The notes: a model not told the origin generated them from the letters alone. 64,000 bases of DNA from Caldichromatium japonicum (GCF_011290485.1 NZ_CP048029.1:372001-436000), one strand, 5' to 3'; positions 47,837 through 57,790 are shown, numbered from the stretch's first letter. Numbers and translations: made by a program.

Positions 47837-48674
47837 ACGGTCGTTGGGTCGAGCGCCAGAGAGCGGATCGAGCGCGCTGGATGAGGCCGGTTTTCGGCGG
47901 TTAGCCGAATTCATCTGGGACGAGACAGGTATCTTGCTGACAGCCGCCAAACGCCCGATGGTCAGCGCCCGCCTCCAGCGACGGCTGCGCGAGCTGGGTT
48001 GTGACACTCTATCCACCTATCTCGATCGAGCGCTGGCACCGGCTGAAGACCGCGAGCGCCAGCATCTGATCGATCTCTTGACCACGAACGAGACCTTCTT
48101 TTATCGCGAGCCGGCCCATTTTGCCTATCTGGTTTCCGAGGTCTTGCCTGCCTATCGGGGACAGCGGATGCGCGTCTGGAGCGCCGCCTGTTCCTCGGGG
48201 GAGGAGGCCTACACCCTGGCGATGGCGCTGGCCGAGGTCTTGGGTCTAAGAGGTGATTGGTCGGTGTTGGGGACCGATATCAGCACGCGGATGCTGGCAC
48301 AGGCACACCAGGGCCTGTATCCATTGGAGCGGGCCAAGCACCTACCGCGCCTCTGGCTTGAGCGCTATTGCCTCAAGGGGGTCAGGGGCCAGGCCGGTTA
48401 CATCCTGATCGATCCGCGGTTGCAAAAGCGGGTGTCTTGGGATCAGCACAATCTATTGCATCCTCGCCGCGAGGGGGCGCCGTTCGACATCGTATTTTTA
48501 CGCAATGTCCTCATCTATTTCGACCGGGCCGTCAAACAACGGGTGATTGAGTGTCTTTATGAGGCATTACGGCCCGGCGGCTGGTTGTTTATCAGTCATG
48601 TCGAATCCTTGCAAGGGTTGAGGACACCTTTGGTGATGCAGCGGCCCTCGGTCTTTCGTCGACCGCCGGGCTAA
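47817..48674 (+). CDS. cheR: Chemotaxis receptor methyltransferase CheR
   Basis: 285 residues with an N-terminal helical domain and SAM-binding domain: NETFFYREPAHF, RVWSAACSSGEEAYTLAMAL, VLGTDIST and FDIVFLRNVLIYFD. It methylates glutamates of the MCPs. The ATG at 47817 overlaps the cheW end; a TTG two codons earlier is possible. It lies directly before cheD. Confidence 0.95.
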   Translation: MALLEVERSLGRAPESGSSALDEAGFRRLAEFIWDETGILLTAAKRPMVSARLQRRLRELGCDTLSTYLDRALAPAEDRERQHLIDLLTTNETFFYREPAHFAYLVSEVLPAYRGQRMRVWSAACSSGEEAYTLAMALAEVLGLRGDWSVLGTDISTRMLAQAHQGLYPLERAKHLPRLWLERYCLKGVRGQAGYILIDPRLQKRVSWDQHNLLHPRREGAPFDIVFLRNVLIYFDRAVKQRVIECLYEALRPGGWLFISHVESLQGLRTPLVMQRPSVFRRPPG

Positions 48675-48680
48675 TCCACG

Positions 48681-49268
48681 ATGCCCGAATTGCTCAAACG
48701 CTATTTGATCTATCCTGGCGAGCACTTCGTTACCCGGGAGCCCATGATCCTCAGTACCCTGCTGGGCTCCTGTGTCGCCGTCTGTCTCTTCGATCCCGAG
48801 GCTAGGGTGATGGGGATGAATCATTTCCTGCTGCCGATGCGCCATCCGGAGAGCACTGAGCCCTTGTTGGCTAGCGAAGCTGGGCGCTATGGCGTCTGGG
48901 CAATGGAGATACTGGTCAATGGTCTGCTGAAACAGGGTGCCCGGCGCGAACGTCTCCGGGCCAAGGCGTTCGGCGGGGCCAATGTCCTCAATGGCCATGG
49001 CGCAACCACTAATCATTTCAATATCGGCGCCGCCAATGCCCTGTTTGTGCGTGATTTTTTGGAGCGGGACGGTATCCCCCTGATTGCTCAAGATCTGGGC
49101 GGGGTCCATGGGCGCCAGATCCATTTTCACGGCGGGGATTATTCAGTATTCATGCGCCGGATCCCACGTTCAGGGATCGCCACCGTCGTGCGCGACGAAG
49201 AGCGCTATCTCGATCGGGCATCTAGATCGCGGCGCCAGCAGTCCGGCAGTCCAGCCAAATTTTTTTGA
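48681..49268 (+). CDS. cheD: Chemoreceptor glutamine deamidase CheD
   Basis: 195 residues with catalytic C31 (LLGSCVAVCLFD) and H48 (GMNHFLLP), plus AFGGANVLNG and GGVHGRQIHFHGGDYSVFMRR. It deamidates MCP glutamines and can influence CheA activity. It follows cheR by six bases. The C-terminal 20 residues are basic and probably disordered. Confidence 0.94.
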   Translation: MPELLKRYLIYPGEHFVTREPMILSTLLGSCVAVCLFDPEARVMGMNHFLLPMRHPESTEPLLASEAGRYGVWAMEILVNGLLKQGARRERLRAKAFGGANVLNGHGATTNHFNIGAANALFVRDFLERDGIPLIAQDLGGVHGRQIHFHGGDYSVFMRRIPRSGIATVVRDEERYLDRASRSRRQQSGSPAKFF

Positions 49269-49295
49269 AGTGAATCCTCGGATCTTCACTCCGTT

Positions 49296-49311
49296 TGGGC
49301 ATAGGATTGCA
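49296..49311 (+). promoter_or_regulatory. Candidate sigma-54 promoter upstream of cheB
   Basis: TGGGCATAGGATTGCA: GG (49297-49298) and GC (49309-49310) are separated by exactly ten bases and the -12 element TTGCA is perfect, but the -24 element is TGGGCA rather than TGGCAC. It lies about 150 bases before the cheB ATG in an AT-rich gap. sigma-54 is encoded in this window. No activator site was identified. Confidence 0.3.
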
Positions 49312-49463
49312 TCAGGGCAATCGCACTTTAATAATATTTACTAAATTAGATCAATGAGTTACGTCACAAACCATCTAGGTATTTGAGTAAATCGTTGATT
49401 TAAAAGAGCATGTTTTTCGTGTGCGATCGCCCTGATTTCAACCTCAAAGGCAGGCAACAGCAG

Positions 49464-50573
49464 ATGGCGATTCGGGTCCTCATCGTCGATGACTCGGCGG
49501 TGGTCCGCCAGGTTCTAACCGAACAATTATCTAGCATCGCCGGGATCGAGGTCATGGGCACAGCGCGCGATCCCTTGTTTGCGCGTCAGCTCATGGCCAG
49601 AGAATGGCCGGATGTCATCGTGCTCGATATCGAGATGCCGCGCATGGATGGCCTGACCTTCTTGCGCCAGCTCATGGCGGAACACCCGACCCCGGTGGTG
49701 ATCTGCTCAACCCTGGCCGAGAGGGGGTCGGCAATCGCGCTTCAGGCACTCAGCGCCGGCGCGGTGGACATTATCCCTAAGCCCAAGATTGGATTGCGTC
49801 AGTTTCTCGAAGAATCGCGCACCCTGCTTGGCGATGCCATCAAGGCCGCCGCCCAGGCGCGGCTTGATCGCGCCCCCAGCCGATCTGCGCCGCCGCTTTC
49901 CACCCTGGCGCCTCAACCCTCGGTAGATGCCGTCTTGGGCGACCGGCTATCCACCCCTTTGGCCGGGACCACGGATCGGGTGGTGGCGATCGGGACCTCG
50001 ACCGGTGGCACCCAGGCGCTTGAATATATCCTGACCCGGTTGCCGCGCACCGCCCCGGGGATAGTCATTGTGCAACATATGCCGGCGCAGTTTACAGCCG
50101 CCTTTGCTGCCCGCCTTAATCAACTGTGCGAGATCGAGGTTCGGGAGGCCAAGGACGGCGATCGCGTGCTCCCGGGGCTGGCCCTGATCGCCCCGGGGAG
50201 CGATCACCTGTTGCTGCGCCGCAGCGGGGCCCAGTATCGGGTCGAGGTCAGGGGTGGGCCCTTGGTCAGCCGGCATTGCCCCTCGGTCGATGTGCTGTTT
50301 CGCTCCACCGCCCAGGCGGCCGGCCCAAATGCCATCGGCATCATCATGACTGGGATGGGCGATGACGGGGCGCGCGGCCTGTTGGAGATGCATCAGGCTG
50401 GTGCCCTCACCATCGCCCAGGATGAGCAGAGCTGTGTCGTCTATGGCATGCCCAAGGAGGCGGTCAAGCTCGGGGCTGTAGATGCGGTCCTGGGTCTTGA
50501 TCAGATCCCCGCCCTCATTGTCCGCACCCCGAGCCGCTTGGAGTATCGACGCACCCAGGGTCTACCGGCCTAA
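49464..50573 (+). CDS. cheB: Chemotaxis methylesterase CheB
   Basis: 369 residues: receiver domain with D9/D10, phospho-acceptor D55 ([13 protein letters not shown]) and a C-terminal esterase domain with [26 protein letters not shown] and [13 protein letters not shown] (Ser-His-Asp triad). It removes methyl groups from MCPs and deamidates them. The ATG at 49464 ([11 protein letters not shown]) is preferred over an upstream in-frame start. Its stop overlaps that of the convergent MCP. Confidence 0.95.
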   Translation: MAIRVLIVDDSAVVRQVLTEQLSSIAGIEVMGTARDPLFARQLMAREWPDVIVLDIEMPRMDGLTFLRQLMAEHPTPVVICSTLAERGSAIALQALSAGAVDIIPKPKIGLRQFLEESRTLLGDAIKAAAQARLDRAPSRSAPPLSTLAPQPSVDAVLGDRLSTPLAGTTDRVVAIGTSTGGTQALEYILTRLPRTAPGIVIVQHMPAQFTAAFAARLNQLCEIEVREAKDGDRVLPGLALIAPGSDHLLLRRSGAQYRVEVRGGPLVSRHCPSVDVLFRSTAQAAGPNAIGIIMTGMGDDGARGLLEMHQAGALTIAQDEQSCVVYGMPKEAVKLGAVDAVLGLDQIPALIVRTPSRLEYRRTQGLPA

Positions 50574-52186
50574 ACCCTAAATTGGCCGACCAGGCCCTGC
50601 AACTCAGCGGCCAATTTAGCGAGCTGTTCGGATGCCTTGGCCGTCTCAAGCGCTGCTCGCGCATTAAACTCAGCGGCATCCGAGATACCGCTGACATTGC
50701 GATTCATCTCCTCGGCCACTGCGCTTTGCTCCTCAGCAGAGCTTGCCACCTGGCTATTGACATCGCTGAGGGTATTGATGGCCCCAGTGATGTTATCCAG
50801 CGCCTCGCCGGCCTCAAGCGCCCGGTTGCGGCTGTCTTCGGCATGGTGGCGGCTGCCCTCCATCGCCGAGACGGCGCGGCGGCTAGCTTTTTGCAAGCGC
50901 TCGATCATGGTCTGGATCTCCTGGGTGGAGGTCTGGGTACGGCTAGCGAGGGCGCGCACCTCATCGGCGACCACCGCAAAGCCGCGTCCGGCCTCGCCGG
51001 CGCGCGCCGCCTCGATGGCCGCATTGAGCGCCAACAGATTGGTCTGTTCGGCCACCTCGCGGATGACGTCCAAGATCTTGCCGATCGCCTGACTGTCTTG
51101 ACCGAGCGCCTCGATGATCCCTGCCGCCTCCTGGATATCGGCAGCCAGTTCATCAATACGCGCCATGGTGTCGTGGACGATCTGCTTGCCTGAGCTGGCC
51201 GCCATCTGGGCCGTCTGGGTGACATCGGCGCCGTGTTGGGCGCTGCGCGCGACCTCTTGCGCAGTAGCACTCATCTCGTGCATGGCCGAGGCGAGTTGAT
51301 CGATCTCCTGACGCTGGTTGGCGATTCGGTTTGTGGTCTGCTCGGTTGAACAGGCCAGGTCATGGGCCGCCCGGGTCAGTTGGTCGGTGGAATGAAGGAT
51401 CCGGGCGATGAGGTCGCGGATATTGTCCATCATGGCATTAAAGGCCTGGCAGGCGCGTCCGATCTCATCCCGCCCCCGAACGGGGAGCCGCTGGCTTAAA
51501 TCGCCGTTCCCCTGGGCGATCCCTTCCAATCCTGCAGTCATCTGCTGTAGGGGGCGAGTGACAAAACGATTGGTTAAGATGTATAGAATCACCAAGACCG
51601 GTAGGCTTAAGGCGATGGCGATGGCAAAGAGCTTGATGGCAAAGAGACTTACCGAGCGATTGACCTCCTCGAGATTGATCCGCAGGCTGACGGCACCTAG
51701 GACTGAATCGCGCGGGGCGAGGGCGTGACAGGTCGTACAGTTCTTGCCTAGGTAGTTCTCGCGGGCAAATACCGGCATCACGGCACGCAGGTTGCGGCCA
51801 TCGGCCTCCAGCTGGATATAAGGGTTGCCACTGGCTAACACCTGGCGCTCGATGTCATCGCGCGGCTGCTCATGCTGACTCCCAGCGCCAAACTGTTTGA
51901 TGACATTTTCACCGCGTAAGACGCGCAGGTCCTCGACATTGGCCAGTTCCACAATCTGATCGAGAAATGCGGCGCGCTGGTTGATGGTGCCGGTGATCAT
52001 CAGGGTCGTCAGGCCCGCCAAGGTCATCTCGTGTAGGGTGCTGGTGAAGACCACCGCCTGATCGATGGCGGTCTGGCGTTGTTCGTTGGCCGCCCAGAGG
52101 ATCAGACCGCTCCAGGCCGGGAAGAGGATCAGCCAGAGGGCGCCGACCAGGCGGATCCAGACAGGAAAGTCATTGAGTCGCGGCAT
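50570..52186 (-). CDS. Methyl-accepting chemotaxis protein with c-type haem motif
   Basis: About 538 residues. An N-terminal membrane segment ([19 protein letters not shown]) is followed by a periplasmic sensor of about 145 residues ending in [12 protein letters not shown], a CxxCH haem c attachment motif (residues 150-154), then a second membrane segment ([19 protein letters not shown]), HAMP and the MCP domain with tip [20 protein letters not shown]. It may sense redox state, oxygen or nitric oxide. A GTG two codons upstream is an alternative start. It is convergent with cheB. Confidence 0.93.
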   Translation of the reverse strand: MPRLNDFPVWIRLVGALWLILFPAWSGLILWAANEQRQTAIDQAVVFTSTLHEMTLAGLTTLMITGTINQRAAFLDQIVELANVEDLRVLRGENVIKQFGAGSQHEQPRDDIERQVLASGNPYIQLEADGRNLRAVMPVFARENYLGKNCTTCHALAPRDSVLGAVSLRINLEEVNRSVSLFAIKLFAIAIALSLPVLVILYILTNRFVTRPLQQMTAGLEGIAQGNGDLSQRLPVRGRDEIGRACQAFNAMMDNIRDLIARILHSTDQLTRAAHDLACSTEQTTNRIANQRQEIDQLASAMHEMSATAQEVARSAQHGADVTQTAQMAASSGKQIVHDTMARIDELAADIQEAAGIIEALGQDSQAIGKILDVIREVAEQTNLLALNAAIEAARAGEAGRGFAVVADEVRALASRTQTSTQEIQTMIERLQKASRRAVSAMEGSRHHAEDSRNRALEAGEALDNITGAINTLSDVNSQVASSAEEQSAVAEEMNRNVSGISDAAEFNARAALETAKASEQLAKLAAELQGLVGQFRV

Positions 52187-52312
52187 CTCCACTCTCTCTG
52201 TGCTCAGGGGTCGATCCGAGGGGTTACACCTCGGTCTTAGGGATCAATAGGGGTCACAGGCCCTTAATGTACTCGTAAATTGGATAGGTGAGGTGTGCGG
52301 GTGGTCGCAAAC

Positions 52313-52885
52313 CTAGCGTTGTTCGAGCAGGAATCGGTTGTCGGTCCCCAGCTCGCCACGCATCTCGCGGTAGAGCACCCACACCTGATCCCAATCGAGT
52401 TCGGGGAAACGGGTGCGGGCCTCCTCGAGACGCTCGCACAGGCTGCGTTCAGTCAGCTCAGCGACCAGGGCGGCATGACGACCGATCCCCTCCTCGCGGA
52501 TGAACAGACAACCATCCATGAGATCGGCTAACTTGACGAGGTCGGCAAAGGCGGTTCCCGCTAGCGCCTGTTTGCGTTTACTGATCTCAGGGGCAATCTC
52601 GGACTCGATCTGGGCCAAGGGATTGTCTTCGCCTGCGATCTCTGCGATCCGACGTTTCAAGGGCGCGGGCAGATCGCCGGTCAGAAGCTCTGGGGTGTCA
52701 TGGGTCAGCGCATATTCGAGCACCTGGAGACGGGTGTCGGGGGAGAGCCGGTCACCGAAGATCCGCTCCATCAGTTCGCGCGCGATCATGGCTACCAGAT
52801 AATGGTGTTCGGCCAGCGTCTGATTGCGCGCACAGCGCACCGAGTGCCAGCGGGTGATATGCCCGGAGCGGGCGATATCCTGCAT
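52313..52885 (-). CDS. YfbR-like HD-domain 5'-nucleotidase
   Basis: 190 residues with HD-domain ligands: H in LAEHHYLVAMIAREL, the HD pair in LEYALTHDTPELLTGD and D in LVKLADLMDG. The layout matches YfbR-type deoxynucleoside 5'-monophosphatases. The ATG at 52885 (MQDIARSGHITRW) has AGG seven bases upstream; the frame extends to a GTG at 52936. Substrate is inferred from the family only. Confidence 0.8.
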   Translation of the reverse strand: MQDIARSGHITRWHSVRCARNQTLAEHHYLVAMIARELMERIFGDRLSPDTRLQVLEYALTHDTPELLTGDLPAPLKRRIAEIAGEDNPLAQIESEIAPEISKRKQALAGTAFADLVKLADLMDGCLFIREEGIGRHAALVAELTERSLCERLEEARTRFPELDWDQVWVLYREMRGELGTDNRFLLEQR

Positions 52886-53048
52886 GTTGAGCCTGAGATG
52901 ACGCATCGCGACAATCACCGGGGGTTGAATGATCACATCACGCAGCAGGTCTTTGTCCTAGGGTTGGCTCGCAGTGCCCCCTCAAACGGCCTGGCCATCA
53001 GAGCAATGTTAAGATCTTTTTGCCATCTTTCCACCGACGATCGCATGC

Positions 53049-54740
53049 ATGTCCCTAGACCCTGATTGCCTGGCCCGCTTCAAGCTCCGGCAGCACCCCT
53101 TCGCTGGGCTGCCGCATGAGGGCTTTCTCTATAGCGACCCGCTGCTTGAAAGCCTGATCGAAACGGCAGCGCGGGCGCTGGCCGAGCAGGGCGCACTCGT
53201 TATTCTGGCTGGACCCGATGGTGCAGGGCGCAGCGTACAGTTGATGCGGCTTCTGGGCGCCCTCGAGGGACAGTATGAACTGATCGCCTTTCGCAGCCGC
53301 CCGAATATCCCCTTCGATGCCGTCGATGTCACCATCCGCACTCATCTGCGGGCCCTGGGTCTGGACCGCCCGACGCGCCCTCTGGCCGAGTTGCTGGGTG
53401 AACGTGCGCAGGGAACCCGGCTCATCCTGGCGATTGACGATGCCCATCTGCTTGGCTCCGATGGTCTGATCAAGCTCATTCGCCTACGCGCCGCTGTCTT
53501 GGAAAGCGGTGGTCAGGGGTTACGCCTGATCCTCGTCGGTGACCCTGCCTTGGCACGTCACCCGTTGCCCTTGCCCGATCTACTCGAGGATGCCCAGGTG
53601 GTTCGCCTGAACCTGCGTCCTTTCAATCTCGAACAGGCAGGGGCCTATCTCAGACACCGACTGCGGGCGGCTGGTCTCGATGATCCCGATGCCTTGCTCA
53701 GCCGCGGTGACATCGCCGTATTACAGGGGAGTGCCAAGGGCCTGCCGGCGGCACTCAATGCCCAGGCGACCGCCTGGCTCGCGCGCCGTTGCCGCAGTTT
53801 GGAGACGGGTCTCAAGGCGGTCCTGGGCGGACGGACAGCCGCGGCTGTGTCACCCAGCGATCCCCCGCCACCCCCGTCAACCAACCTGCCAGATGAGGTG
53901 GTTGAGCTGCCGCAAGCCGCGCTGGAACTCAAGCCCGATGTCTATGAACCTGCCACCCGCCCGTCGCGGGAACCTCAGCTCTCTGACTTTTTACGCAACG
54001 AAGAGGCCCCTAGCGCTGTTGCCCAGAGTGAGTTCGAGGAGATCCTCAGGCGGGTGCGCCAGCATCAGCCCTGGGATACCCCACCCGAACCCAAGGCGGC
54101 TAGTCGCGAGGAGATCCGCGCCGTTACCGCCAAGCCGAAGCCGCCGATGCCTTATTGGAGCCGTCCTTGGTTCATCCCGCTGATCCTGGTGATGGTCTTG
54201 CTGGCCATCGCTGCACCGGTCTTCTGGCAGCTGGCACGCGATACGCGCCGCTCGGTCTCGCTCGAACGCCCGGCGCAACCGGCCAAGCCGGTGGTGGTCG
54301 CGAAACTCCAGTCGGAATCCAACCCTGCTGCGCCCGCCCCCTCTGAGCCGCAGGCGGCACTTGCCAGTGAATCACCGCAGCCACCCCCTGTCCTTCCACA
54401 GGCCGGGACCGAGCCGGCGGTGGACATGCCAGCGAGCGCGCCCTTGGCGCCTGCGGATGACCTGGCCGAGGATCTGGCCTGGCTGACCCGCCAGGACCCG
54501 GAACGCTTCACCATCCAGCTCGTTGCCGCACGTGATCTGGCGACCGCCCGCCGGGTCCTCGAGCCGCACGGCCTGGAGGGTGTCCATTACATCCAGACGC
54601 GCTCCTATATCATCGCCGTGCTCGGCAGCTTTCCAAGCCGTGCCCAGGCCGCCCGCGAACTCCCCGCACTGCCCGCCGGTGTGCGCGACAACGGTCCTTG
54701 GATTCGGACCATTGGTTCGATCCGCGACAATCTACCATAG
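53049..54740 (+). CDS. AAA ATPase with SPOR domain, DamX/ExeA-like
   Basis: 563 residues. An N-terminal AAA_22/ExeA-like domain has P-loop GPDGAGRS (55-62; lysine replaced by arginine), Walker B LILAIDDAHLL and LVGDPAL. A proline-rich linker, one membrane segment (FIPLILVMVLLAIAAPVFW, near 376-394), and a C-terminal SPOR domain (RFTIQLVAARDLATARRVL...IAVLGSFPSRAQA) follow. SPOR domains bind denuded glycan at the septum, so a cell-division role like DamX is likely. The altered P-loop may mean no ATP hydrolysis. Confidence 0.88.
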   Translation: MSLDPDCLARFKLRQHPFAGLPHEGFLYSDPLLESLIETAARALAEQGALVILAGPDGAGRSVQLMRLLGALEGQYELIAFRSRPNIPFDAVDVTIRTHLRALGLDRPTRPLAELLGERAQGTRLILAIDDAHLLGSDGLIKLIRLRAAVLESGGQGLRLILVGDPALARHPLPLPDLLEDAQVVRLNLRPFNLEQAGAYLRHRLRAAGLDDPDALLSRGDIAVLQGSAKGLPAALNAQATAWLARRCRSLETGLKAVLGGRTAAAVSPSDPPPPPSTNLPDEVVELPQAALELKPDVYEPATRPSREPQLSDFLRNEEAPSAVAQSEFEEILRRVRQHQPWDTPPEPKAASREEIRAVTAKPKPPMPYWSRPWFIPLILVMVLLAIAAPVFWQLARDTRRSVSLERPAQPAKPVVVAKLQSESNPAAPAPSEPQAALASESPQPPPVLPQAGTEPAVDMPASAPLAPADDLAEDLAWLTRQDPERFTIQLVAARDLATARRVLEPHGLEGVHYIQTRSYIIAVLGSFPSRAQAARELPALPAGVRDNGPWIRTIGSIRDNLP

Positions 54741-54824
54741 GGTCTTGGGGATGAAGTGCGTGCGCTGGTTCACTGCGCCCGTCAGGGGCATCAGCTAGAC
54801 TAATAACAGCAAGCCCCTCATAGG

Positions 54825-55580
54825 ATGGATGCCGTGGAGATCCGAACGTTCATCCACAGCCCTTTAACAGCCATGCCATCTCGCGCTGAGATGCAGTCGG
54901 GTACGTCTGCAAACAAAAGCGCAGGCGCGGCTGAAGAAGAGGCAAAGGCGTCTGCCAGTAGCCCAGACCTACCCCAGGAGCCGGGGGCAGGGGCCGCGCA
55001 AGATCAGACTGCAACAGGACGCGCCGATAGTGCCGAGCCCTCGCCCCAGGAGCGCGATCCGCTAGCGCCCAAGGATGCCAGAGGCGAGACCCTGTCGCGC
55101 GATGATCAGCGCCTGATCGAGCAGCTCAAGCAGCGCGATGCTGAGGTGCGTGCCCACGAGCAGGCCCATATCGCCGCTGGCGGCGCCTACATCACCAGCG
55201 GTCCGAGTTATTCCTATCAGACTGGGCCGGATGGCCGGCGTTACGCCATCGGGGGCGAGGTCGGGATCGATACCTCAATGAACCCGGATGACCCCGAGGG
55301 CAATCTCGCCAAGGCACGCGCCATCATCCGCGCGGCGATGGCGCCCGCCGAACCCTCGGGTCAGGATGTGCGCGTGGCTGCGGCAGCGCGCGCCATGGAG
55401 ATGCGCGCCCAGCAAGACCTCCGCGAGCGTCAGATCCGGATCTATGAGAGCGTGATGAAGGCAGGGATTGCCGAGACGCGCGACATCTCTCCATCCACTT
55501 CTAGGACCACCAGTGGAGGCTCTGCGCGTCTGGCCATCCCGTCCGGGCAGAGCCAGGCCGGCGTGAGTCGGTTTGCCTAG
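54825..55580 (+). CDS. SprA-related putative metalloprotease
   Basis: 251 residues with a Q/A/E/P-rich, disordered first 85 residues. The conserved SprA-related block follows: EVRAHEQAHIAAGG (HExxH-like, residues 111-115), PSYSYQTGPDGRRYAIGGEVGIDTS. The HEQAH motif suggests zinc binding, but activity is unproven. Such genes often lie near motility genes. No signal peptide is seen. Confidence 0.85.
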   Translation: MDAVEIRTFIHSPLTAMPSRAEMQSGTSANKSAGAAEEEAKASASSPDLPQEPGAGAAQDQTATGRADSAEPSPQERDPLAPKDARGETLSRDDQRLIEQLKQRDAEVRAHEQAHIAAGGAYITSGPSYSYQTGPDGRRYAIGGEVGIDTSMNPDDPEGNLAKARAIIRAAMAPAEPSGQDVRVAAAARAMEMRAQQDLRERQIRIYESVMKAGIAETRDISPSTSRTTSGGSARLAIPSGQSQAGVSRFA

Positions 55581-55607
55581 CTAGCGGCGTAGGTATGGGC
55601 CAAGACC

Positions 55608-55820
55608 TCAGGCCGTGAGATTGATATAGCGCCCTAGATGATCGGGCAGCGCTTGGGTGCTCGCAGCAGATGGCTGGATGCTTTGGAGTATCTGTTTTGC
55701 CGAGTCGCTTTGGATCTGATTGGCCTTATTGAGCATCTCGATTGCAACACTGGCCTCAGTCTTGGTGCTGGCCAAGGTATTGGGATAACCATGCACGGCG
55801 AAGGTCGAGGTGATGTCCAT
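55608..55820 (-). CDS. YjfB-like putative motility protein
   Basis: 70 residues: MDITSTFAVHGYPNTLASTK, then EASVAIEMLNKANQIQSDSAKQILQSI. This fits the YjfB putative motility protein family (M[DE]I...VLK.AMD...A..LL...). AGGA lies seven bases before the ATG. Function unknown. It is convergent with the SprA-like gene. Confidence 0.72.
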   Translation of the reverse strand: MDITSTFAVHGYPNTLASTKTEASVAIEMLNKANQIQSDSAKQILQSIQPSAASTQALPDHLGRYINLTA

Positions 55821-56044
55821 GATTGCTTCCTGTTGTGAAGGCGGCTGGATTGGGCCGCGTGCGCATATAGCAAGGTTCTTTATGAGAGAGCATAGCCTGT
55901 CCTCCACCAAATAAATGCGATCCAAACCGCATTTTTGGGAGATCCGCCATAACATCCTCGATAGTTATCTATCTGACCCGTGCTTAAAGTTTTATATCCG
56001 GATGTCGTTAAATGGTTACGCATCCGTGATGAGGAGCGCGAACC

Positions 56045-56347
56045 ATGCCACTCAAACCGGATCTGATCCTAAACGTCGCACCTGATAGCTTGGAGATCAG
56101 CGGATTGACGCGGGGTTTTATGCCGGCCTTTCGCCATCTGGGAACGGGTGAGATTCGGCTCTGCCGACTCGTCGATGGGCAGCTATCCATGGCTCACCTC
56201 CTTGATTCATTACCCGACGATTGGATCGAGGAACGCGATGCCGATGGCCACCCCGCATCGCTGATCAGCGAGGTTGAACCCGGTTTTTTGCGCGGCAGTC
56301 AGTTTTGGACCCTGGACAATCTGGTCCACCCCCGTCTCGATGGATGA
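56045..56347 (+). CDS. Small hypothetical protein next to PilZ gene
   Basis: 100 residues (MPLKPDLILNVAPDSLEISG...), acidic, no membrane segment or recognised domain. It may be a partner of the PilZ protein because the gene runs directly into it; an in-frame PilZ start at 56344 would give an ATGA overlap. Function not known. Confidence 0.6.
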   Translation: MPLKPDLILNVAPDSLEISGLTRGFMPAFRHLGTGEIRLCRLVDGQLSMAHLLDSLPDDWIEERDADGHPASLISEVEPGFLRGSQFWTLDNLVHPRLDG

Positions 56348-56382
56348 GCGAGAGGGAAGGACGGCGAGAGAGGTCCGATAGT

Positions 56383-56685
56383 ATGGAGTCCAATGAAAAC
56401 CGGCGCAGGTTTCTACGGCTCCCCTTCCAGGTCGAGGTGGAGTTATATCGTCCAGGCGGTGAGACGTGCGTAGTCTGGACTGAAGACCTGAGCAAGGGCG
56501 GCGTGCTATTGCTGATGAATGGCCATGAAAACTGGCCACCAGTCGGTACTAAGGTCCAGATCCGGGTCGCAGGGATGCTGGATTGCGGCGAACGTGGGCC
56601 ATTGGTCGATGCCACGGTCGTGCGTCATACCGAAAACGGCATCGCCTTGTCCTTCGATAGCCCCTGTGAATGCAGAGGGCCTTGA
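56383..56685 (+). CDS. PilZ-domain protein (putative c-di-GMP effector)
   Basis: 100 residues starting MESNENRRRFLRLPFQVEVEL. The RxxxR motif (RRRFLR) and the D.S..G motif (TEDLSKGGVLLL) are both present, so c-di-GMP binding is likely. An AGAGGT ribosome binding site eight bases upstream supports ATG 56383; the ATG at 56344 is an alternative. A small hypothetical gene lies directly upstream. The output is unknown. Confidence 0.86.
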   Translation: MESNENRRRFLRLPFQVEVELYRPGGETCVVWTEDLSKGGVLLLMNGHENWPPVGTKVQIRVAGMLDCGERGPLVDATVVRHTENGIALSFDSPCECRGP

Positions 56686-56719
56686 ATCTTTTGGATCATT
56701 AAGCGGGGAAGGCCGAGCC

Positions 56720-57637
56720 ATGATCCTGACCTCTGTCAACGCCGCCATGCGGCCCATACCGTCCATGATGCGCGCAACCGCGCCCCAGGGGGGCAATACA
56801 ACCCAGGGCGCTGTCCCGCCGAGCCCTGGCACTGCGCCTGAAGACCTCAACGCCGAGATCCAGGCGCGCATCGAACAGGACCCCGACTATCAAATCCTGC
56901 GCCGGACCCTTGATCTGAGCAGCGAGGCCCAGGTGCAGGATGACGAACTCGCATCACCGCCGCCTGCCGAGCCGGTCGTCTCCGATCCCCCCGACATGCC
57001 GGCACTGCCTGCAGGTGTGCAGATCCTGGGCGTTCGGGTCGAGGCATCGCGTCAGCAGTTGGCATTGTCCATCCGCGCGGATGATTCCGCGGTATTCCAG
57101 CAGCTTGCCCTAGAGATTACCGGGGGAGGCGTCGTCCAACAAGGCGATCCACTGGTGCTCGATCTCGGCGGGCAGGGGATCACGACCACAGGGATCGCGG
57201 GCGGTATCGACTTTGACCTCAACGGGGACGGACGGCTCGAACGCATGAGCACCGTCTATGGCCAGAGCTGGTTCTTGGCGCTCGATCGCAATGGCAACGG
57301 GTACATCGACGATGGGCGCGAACTCTTCGGCGACCAGAACGGCGCTGTCCACGGATTCGCCGAACTTGGCCGCTATGATGACAATACCGACGGGCGCATC
57401 GATCAACAGGATGCCGTATTTGCACGTCTGCGCCTGGTCCAACTCGGTGCCCGCGGTGCCCAAACCCTGCAAACCCTCGGCCAAGCACAGGTCGCTGCCA
57501 TCGAGCTGAATTATCAGCATAGGCGCGTGGCGCTTGCCGCCTATGATCAAATTGCCCAAACGGGGCGCTTCATTCGCAGCGATGGGACAGCGGGCCAGGC
57601 AGCCGATCTGTTGCTTGGTTATCATCAACTTGCTTAA
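56720..57637 (+). CDS. EF-hand-like calcium-binding protein
   Basis: 305 residues behind GGGGAAGG. The N-terminal 110 residues are proline- and alanine-rich. The second half has three DxNxDG-type loops beginning at about residues 166 (DLNGDGRLE), 189 (DRNGNGYIDDG) and 220 (DDNTDGRID), typical of calcium-binding EF-hand or dockerin-like repeats. No signal peptide is evident. Similar proteins occur in many proteobacteria without known function. Confidence 0.75.
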   Translation: MILTSVNAAMRPIPSMMRATAPQGGNTTQGAVPPSPGTAPEDLNAEIQARIEQDPDYQILRRTLDLSSEAQVQDDELASPPPAEPVVSDPPDMPALPAGVQILGVRVEASRQQLALSIRADDSAVFQQLALEITGGGVVQQGDPLVLDLGGQGITTTGIAGGIDFDLNGDGRLERMSTVYGQSWFLALDRNGNGYIDDGRELFGDQNGAVHGFAELGRYDDNTDGRIDQQDAVFARLRLVQLGARGAQTLQTLGQAQVAAIELNYQHRRVALAAYDQIAQTGRFIRSDGTAGQAADLLLGYHQLA

Positions 57638-57790
57638 CAGCGTAGGCTAGGTCCTCTTCTCAATCGTGCGCATAGTGCTATGTCATATGCAAGCGAGGCT
57701 GCATAAATCGTTCACAGTCACTGACATGGCGAGGGGCTGTTCACAGTGGGTGAAGTCTGGTCATATCCTGACTTTTGCGCAGGAGTCAGG

